Source of the DNA: Rhyzopertha dominica
Lineage: Eukaryota > Arthropoda > Insecta > Coleoptera > Bostrichidae
Assembly (NCBI GenBank): GCA_025024175.1
Contig: QCXZ01000001.1
Span: forward strand, 18,414,001 to 18,478,000
Length of the DNA: 64,000 nt
Direction of reading: 5' to 3'
Shown: one piece after another, positions 58,401 to 64,000 of the stretch
Position numbering within the stretch: position 1 is the stretch's first letter
How the letters are laid out: each line of letters opens with the position of its first letter
The notes under the pieces: model-generated
Told to the model about the DNA's origin: nothing
Database searches by the model: none
The model's input: the letters and a program-made list of their open reading frames with translations, nothing else
Made by a program: the position numbers and the translations under genes

Positions 58401-59873
58401 CACAATAGTTAATCCCATCTTTCAATTACACCGACACAGAGGACATGTAACCGTCTTAGGAGGGCCCTCTTAAATATGCTTTAATGAAGTTGCCCTGTAG
58501 GAGTGACGAAAGTGGCTCTTATACTACTTAAGATGTGCAAAAACTCACCTTTTTGGGGATTTCCTCGGATTTTCGCCAGACGTATCTGAAAGAATGAGAA
58601 AAGCGTTAAATCCCCAGCGAAGCCGTCGAAAATACTACAAGACGATAATTCTTTTGCTTCTAGATCTCCAGCGCTAGAACAAACCGGCAGAAAGAATGGA
58701 ACACCAACACAACACACCATTGAAAAAATTATATAAATATTATCAAAATAGACAAATTTAGGAAGAGAATTCACAAAAAGATGTGTATGTTTTAAATTGC
58801 AGCTAATCTTGTGTAACAATACAGAATGTTCACGCAAGAGCAGAGAAGAATATTCGCAAATCTCTGTTATTTGCTTAAACTTAAAATAACATTTTGGGCT
58901 AATAATGCATGGATTTAACTTTATGCATGCCTTGTCAATAAAACATTGGTCGCCAACTTCCGCTTCATATGTCTAACATATAAATGCTTATAATAAATTT
59001 CCCTATGCTTAGATCAAACAAAACTTATAACGTAACCTATATTATATTTATATAGTGAACACCTGTTGGATTTGTATTGATTGCGCTCCGAAAGGATCAA
59101 CTATATAAATATATAAATTAAATTTATAATATCAATCCTTGCCCTGTACATCAGTTTATTACTTCAAACCGTTAGGGCTAGTAAAAATATTGTCTGATGA
59201 GCAAAACTAGGAACTGGTTTAGTGAAAGTACCTTGCTCGTTGTCGTTGGTTAGATACCAGATGTTATATATCGAATGTCGATAAACCAACGCAAAAAATC
59301 AAATAAGGGTTATTTGAAAAGATTCGAAAAAACTGTGAAACACGAAACTTAAGATTAAGAACTTTATTTTGAGACGAATGAAAAAGAAAAGTCTGTTACT
59401 ATGACAAAAAAAATTACATCATCAAATGTATTTTTTATATATAGAACCATATTTATGTAAGGATACTTTATGCTCATTCCGACTGTGATAAGCGCTTGTT
59501 GAATACCTTGAGTTAAGCAGACAGTTCCTAAAATAATAACAAGATAATAGACAAAAAGTTATTATCTCTAGATTCAAGTGAAACTCAAAGAATGCAGAAT
59601 CTACAGATGATGACTTTTTGTCAGTTGATATTAGCCGCGTTTTCACTATTTTGGAATTGTTGATGTTCAACAAGTGCTTAGTCCAGTAAGATGTAATGCT
59701 AAAGTTGGAAAAAGCCCATAACTAATATAAAAGAATACAACATTACAATCAAAAGCCGGCTTTGTAAAAATACGGCATTAACAGTGACAATTCTCAAACA
59801 TAATAATCTCAGTGAGAATCGTCAAACAAGTAGGTAATTTAATTCTGTGATATATGCATGTTTAATTAAAAGG
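55481..59873. other. Largely unassigned stretch
   Basis: AT-rich DNA with no firm element. 58,230-58,680 is somewhat GC-richer and includes an unrecognised minus-strand frame (58,481-58,837). 57,040-57,230 has short motifs that could be transposon ends but nothing conclusive. Confidence 0.25.
55899..56162 (-). pseudogene. Possible transposase N-terminal helix-turn-helix fragment
   Basis: QIYKIIRLRYKNNNNLPQAR, REYNELFGEP, then RIVDENKTIDILLSFE. The order (Y..N.N...ARREY...FG...hinge..VDE) is reminiscent of the N-terminal domain of mariner-type transposases such as that at 30.8 kb, but similarity is weak and no catalytic part follows. Confidence 0.3.
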
Positions 59874-60772
59874 ATGTGTCTAACGGAAACTGAACGAAAC
59901 CAAATTCTAATGATGGTAGGTTATGGCGATAGTTTATCAGTTGTTTAACATGGGACACCAAAACATACATATTGCACACTCTAATCTTAGTAGACTTGCA
60001 CGATTTCACGAAACGGTTTTAGTGTTCATCCCAAATTAAACGACGACACAAAATTAAAATCCGAACCTACCTCTTTATCGGGGTCAATAAAACAATAAAA
60101 ACTCAACGGTGGGTAAACCTTATCAAAAATAAATTTTTTATCTCTATAAGATCCGATTGATCGGTGAACTTCAGAAGGACGAATCTGATCGACGCTTACA
60201 AATTTGCGAGATGCTGATGATAAATTGTGATAAACATTCTAACTTTTTTTTAATATTCTGTTTTTCAAAGAAGCAACTTTTTATTTAAACGGCACAGTCA
60301 ATCGTCACATTTGTCGTTACTAATTTGAAAATAATTTTACGGTAGGTAGGTATTCAGAATTTCTCAGAGATAATTTGGTACTTGCACTGGCTGAGATATT
60401 TTTCAAAGAAGCAACTTTTTATTTAAACGGCACAGTCAATCGCCACATTTGTCGTTTTTCATTTGAAAATAATTTTACGGTAGGTAGGTATTCAGAATTT
60501 CTCGGAGATAATTTGGTACTTGCACTGGCTGAGATATTTCCGAATGAGCTAGAGAATTATATTCTAAGAGAACCCATTTGGTTGCAGCAAGATGATGCAC
60601 CAGCACATTTTGATGCAGAGGTACATTGCTTTCTTGATGACGCTTTTACCAATGGACCGATAGGTCGCAAGGGAGTTGCACCCTGATCGCCAGATTTTAC
60701 TCCTTTTGGTTTTTCTCTCGAGTACACGTCCACATACAGTGTAAAAATTGCAAGGTCGTATTTTAACTAAAT
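59874..60772 (+). pseudogene. Mariner-type transposase relic with internal duplication
   Basis: ATG at 59,874 opens MCLTETERNQILMMVGYGD, the standard N-terminus of a common insect Tc1/mariner-type family. After decayed sequence LARFHET near 60,000 marks the helix-turn-helix hinge. IGELQKDESDRRLQICEML at about 60,155 is the DDFDRRLQFCE block, followed by FKEATFYLNGTVNRHICR in place of FSDEATF..NG.VNRHNCR, so the first catalytic Asp has become Lys. This block is duplicated. Then EPIWLQQDDAPAHF, IGRKGVAP, a TGA (60,684-60,686) and SPDFTPFGF, the last catalytic block. Stops and frameshifts make it non-functional. Confidence 0.75.
60261..60539 (+). repeat. 138-bp tandem duplication inside the transposase relic
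   Basis: The segment beginning TTTTTCAAAGAAGCAACTTT at 60,261 recurs at 60,399 and runs to GAGATATTT. The copies differ at only a few positions (for example CGTCACATTT versus CGCCACATTT, CTCAGAG versus CTCGGAG). The period of 138 equals 46 codons, so the duplication keeps the frame. Confidence 0.85.
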
Positions 60773-61209
60773 GCAATTACTACCCCCCCCCCTCCCCAGA
60801 CGATGTTGAAAGCGGTGTCCAAAGTGTCTACGTGCCACTTGGGCAGTGCCAATTTGTAAATGGACTACAATTTGAACATTTGGGTGTGTAGAAAACCATT
60901 GTTAATTCATTAAATGTGGAGATCAAAGCCACTTGATGAGGTAATTTATTTTATATTTTAATCATCTCAAAAGCAATTTCTTTTTAAATCTTAAGTTAAA
61001 TGTTCCTTCGAATTTTATTCGTTATGCGTTACTCTATCGACTCTATCTAGAGTATCTAACTGTTTGACAATGGCTTTTTAGCAGTCCATATGCAAGCTCA
61101 AACAGATTATATTTTTTAGTACCAGAAAAAAGTACTGAACCTCACGATTTTCAATATAATAACATTTAATTTTTACATTTTGTTGTCTCATTGAATTACG
61201 TGGTTATTG
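60773..61209. other. Intervening DNA
   Basis: Carries a poly-C run at 60,782-60,793. Decayed transposase sequence may continue to about 60,850. No other feature. Confidence 0.35.
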
Positions 61210-62358
61210 TTAACTTAACTTAAACAAGGCACTGTCATCGTCTGTTTCATCACCATCACCAAGTTGAATTATTAACTCCGCCACCAATCGTTCCCTGTAA
61301 AAATTTTCTCCTTTTAGTTCGTTTATAACATGATGCACACAGTTAGCCTTTAGAACCTCCAAAAGTTATTTCTTTGTATAACATTTCTCAAAATATAAAT
61401 CATATTTTGAAATGAAATCTTTAACTTCTTCTTTATTTAAAGATGTATTTGGATCATTTCAATCCGGGAAAAATGATAACAATATAATTACTGCATTGAC
61501 CGGAAGCTTTGGCAGCAGTTTATTCTCAAACCAATTTTAAAGAACTTCAACTGTCATTCTTTCATGGTAATCTACCTTTGCGCCCATCCTATTTTAGCAG
61601 ATAGAAACAGTGCAAATTTCACCCATCCGATTTTAGATTCCGCATGTAGAATAATTATTATTTTGTCATGTGATGGTACATTCAATAAGCATTTGTTACT
61701 CTCATCGCACAGTGTCATGGGTGTCATAACAAGTTTCATCGACATATATGATTGGTCTATCTTCATCTCAAAATTTTTTAATTTGGTTTAAGTAATTTAC
61801 TCGCCATTCCGAAATTCGTGGAGATTCCAAAAACACTTGGCGTTTATTAATTTTCTTATAATGAAACTCCATTTATCTTAAAAAATTTCGAAAACTCTCC
61901 TTACAGCAGTTAATTATTAACTAAATTTCAATTTACTTGTATAATTCTTCAATTGCTAATACAAAATTATTTTTGTTTGCATCATAAATCATACGTCGAT
62001 CGTATTAAATTTTCGTGATCATCTTTGAAAACCCTCGACGAACCAACGTCTTTATGCACTTTTCTGTCCTGAGTTCCATTTACAGCGATATTTCTTACAG
62101 TTGATTGTGAAATTTTGGTCATTATACTGGTTTTTGTGATGGTCCCACTTTTTCCCAATGCATTTCTGATGTATTCATAAATATTTGTTTAGCTTCAGAT
62201 GGTAAATGATTATGATTCCGTTTAAGGAGATTTGACTCTTCGGGTACATCATTATTGTCAAAAAGATCTTCCACCATTTCGACTTCTTCAACAACCTCTA
62301 CATTGATTTTACCGTGTTGTGGGTGGAAATCATCCACCCAATTCCACGGTTTCCACAT
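61210..62358 (-). pseudogene. Tc1-like DDE transposase relic, family copy 3
   Basis: N-terminal open part 62,122-62,358 (PWNWVDDFHPQHGK, acidic EVVEEVEMVEDLFDNND, then PSEAKQIFMNTSEMHWEKVG and, after a break, MTKISQSTVRNIAV, a helix-turn-helix). Further on, PIIYVDETCYDTHD at about 61,770 carries the first catalytic Asp. Frame 61,572-61,766 gives SNKCLLNVPSHDK, IIILHAESKIGWV. Then NWFENKLLPKLPVNAVII, matching copy 1 (NWFKNVLLPKLPPNSVIV), but the second Asp block is ruined. C-terminal NCVHHVINELKGENFYRERL and acidic GDGDETDDDS end at the TAA 61,210-61,212. The NPIE block is deleted. It preserves the N-terminus that copies 1 and 2 lack. Confidence 0.7.
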
Positions 62359-62965
62359 TTTTATAATAAGTAATGCTATAAGAATATTTCAATTTGTACT
62401 GTTTTCCCAAAATTTATTGCTATTTTAAAACAAACCTTACGTAACGCAAATAAAACGTATAGTCTTGAAAGAAACTGTTTTGTTGAGAAATTATACACCT
62501 AATAGACAGTAAACGAAAAAAACGGGAACATACAAGAAGTCAACTGGTTGACACACAAGAAGTTTCTAAATTTGACGCAGCACAATAAGGGCTTAGATTA
62601 GTTCACGGGTAAATATTTTAGGTGAAGTTTGCCGGTGCATTTCCAGAAATTAAATCTCTTTATACATATTTTCTTAGAACATAATTAAGTAAGTAGGTTG
62701 CAGGTAAATATTTTCAAATAGATAATTTCTCTTCATGTGAAAATTGAGTACGACCCATCCACACAGATATCGTTCAAATCTATTCTAATCATCTGGGCGT
62801 CATTCTTTTATGGAGGCCGGGTCGTAATAAAGTGCTTAAACAATCAAAACCATATTCACAGAACATTTCTGCTCGGTCTCTACCATTGAAGGTTTTCCAT
62901 ACACTTGTATAACAAACGTTGACCAATACGTAACAGACTAAAAAAATAAAAGTGCTAAGTTTATA

Positions 62966-63342
62966 CAGGGTTTCTATAAATGATTCATGCAACGCGGGCG
63001 ACGTGGATTTCTGAATTCTTTGGTCCGCATTTTAGTTACTGCTGCCAAGCTACAATATGCACGGCGATAGCAAGCGGCGATAGTATTGAAGGTTGCAGAA
63101 CAATGTCACCCCACAGCTCTGAAATGTGAGCTTTCTGCAACCTTAAAGTTAATTATCCCACAAAACACTAAAGAATATGTTGAAAGTACACACTCCCAGA
63201 CGTTTTCTCATATTAAAATAAATAAAATAATAAAAAATTGACAGATGACATGTATGCGCCACTTTCCTGAGAGGCGGCAAATTGATTTAATCGATAATTT
63301 CCATAAGCGCCCTGGATGCATGAATCATTTATAGAAACCCTG
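62966..63342. mobile_element. 377-bp TIR element with TA target duplication (Tc1/mariner-type MITE)
   Basis: The ends are near-perfect inverted repeats: CAGGGTTTCTATAAATGATT at the left and its complement AATCATTTATAGAAACCCTG at the right, continuing to CATGCA. TA flanks both sides (62,964-62,965 and 63,343-63,344). The interior contains ACTGCTGCCAAGCTACAATA, shared with 22.9 kb. No transposase. The high TIR identity suggests moderate age. Confidence 0.8.
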
Positions 63343-63344
63343 TA

Positions 63345-64000
63345 TATGAATGCTAAAGTATCAACCAGAATGATAAATGATCGTTTTTATCAATTATATC
63401 AAATAAAAGTAATACGAAAACAAAAGCTTTGTCCTTATACTTCGGCTCATACGAGCGTAAAATCAAAGAGGGTACCTTCGTGGGCAAGAAGCTCAGTAAG
63501 GTTTCGGCATTAAAATGCGCGGGAGTCCATTGATTGCTATGGCCGCGTATGCCACCGCCAGGTGTGTCCCGATTTTTACCTGGACCGGCACGTTACAAAG
63601 GCCCCAGCCCGTGCCAACCGCCCTTCACTGTCACTGTCAACCCCAACAGATATATGTACACGGTTTCTAGGATTTAACATAAACCCGACGCACACCTTGC
63701 CAATTTTACGGCATGCACGACGAGTCCCTAGGGTTGGATGCGATCCTAATTGATGGCTGATGACGTTTTAGAAACTTGATGAATTGTACAAACGGAATTC
63801 ATGAAATTTATAGTTTTCGGAGATCGTAAAAATTTACAGAATAAGACATCGACGTATTGTGTGAGTAAAAGAAGAGCGACTATTTGTTACAGTGGTGTAT
63901 CGTGTTATGCACCATTTTATAGAAGTTTACTATTTGTATTATTATCATTGCTTTAAATTTCAGTTCGAGTATATGGTATAGCACTCAAAATGCCCATTAG
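63345..64000. other. Unassigned end of window
   Basis: 63,520-63,750 is GC-richer (GCCCGTGCCAACCGCCCTTC, ACGGCATGCACGACGAGTCC). No recognised similarity. Short frames here are uninformative. Confidence 0.25.

Noticed and set aside
58481..58837. 118-codon minus-strand frame with hydrophobic stretch
   Set aside because: No similarity recognised, composition-driven, no splice or promoter signals seen.
1..64000. CRISPR arrays, rRNA genes, bacterial operons
   Set aside because: No regularly spaced repeats, rRNA-like sequence or operon structure seen; the content is that of an insect nuclear genome.

Overview
The window looks like AT-rich nuclear DNA from an insect, probably an intergenic or intronic stretch full of decayed transposable elements. 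Support for an insect comes from many Tc1/mariner-superfamily transposase relics of insect type, Penelope-like elements (PLEs), and an endogenous retrovirus of the insect errantivirus (Gypsy/ZAM) type primed by tRNA-Ser. Low gene density, scattered single N bases and the lack of bacterial operon structure fit a eukaryotic scaffold. The exact order of insect cannot be told from this sequence. I recognise no host gene with confidence; nearly every protein signal belongs to a mobile element.

Layout. 1-660: 3' end of a PLE (GIY-YIG endonuclease plus 3' tail). 0.7-11.5 kb: AT-rich DNA with a TA microsatellite, a MITE, a foldback repeat, a 907-bp TIR element bounded by TTAA (6.6-7.5 kb) and a PIF/Harbinger fragment at 9.1 kb. 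11.5-13.2 kb: a hammerhead-like PLE motif, then a mariner-type relic abutting a Mutator-like (MULE) fragment. 15.2-23.4 kb: degenerate tandem repeats, a tRNA-like SINE candidate, palindromic repeats, a mariner relic and a 159-bp MITE. 23.9-25.9 kb: a Tc1-like DDE transposase relic bracketed by inverted PLE 3' tails. 26.5-27.0 kb: a foldback element. 29.6-34.9 kb: a mosaic of non-LTR reverse transcriptase, an internally deleted mariner-type element, a MITE, a second DDE relic, a Gypsy-type integrase relic and another mariner relic.

37,880-44,089 holds the best-preserved element: an errantivirus-like provirus on the minus strand with two nearly identical LTRs, a GTGTA target duplication, tRNA-Ser primer binding site, polypurine tract, gag, pol and env. 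It is defective: gag has two frameshifts, pol has lost its reverse transcriptase by an in-frame deletion, and env carries two nonsense codons. A canonical -1 slippery heptamer is still visible at the gag/pol overlap.

44.1-46.8 kb: another PLE (terminal repeats and a very decayed reverse transcriptase). 46.8-59.8 kb: mostly unassigned AT-rich DNA with two GC-richer islands (50.3-50.8 and 54.9-55.5 kb), two non-LTR RT fragments and a PLE-type ribozyme-like motif. 59.9-64 kb: a mariner relic with an internal 138-bp in-frame duplication, a third relic of the DDE family seen at 24 and 31 kb, and a 377-bp TIR element with TA target duplication.

The elements do not form a working pathway. They record repeated, nested insertion and decay. 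The provirus is the youngest clear insertion judged by LTR identity.
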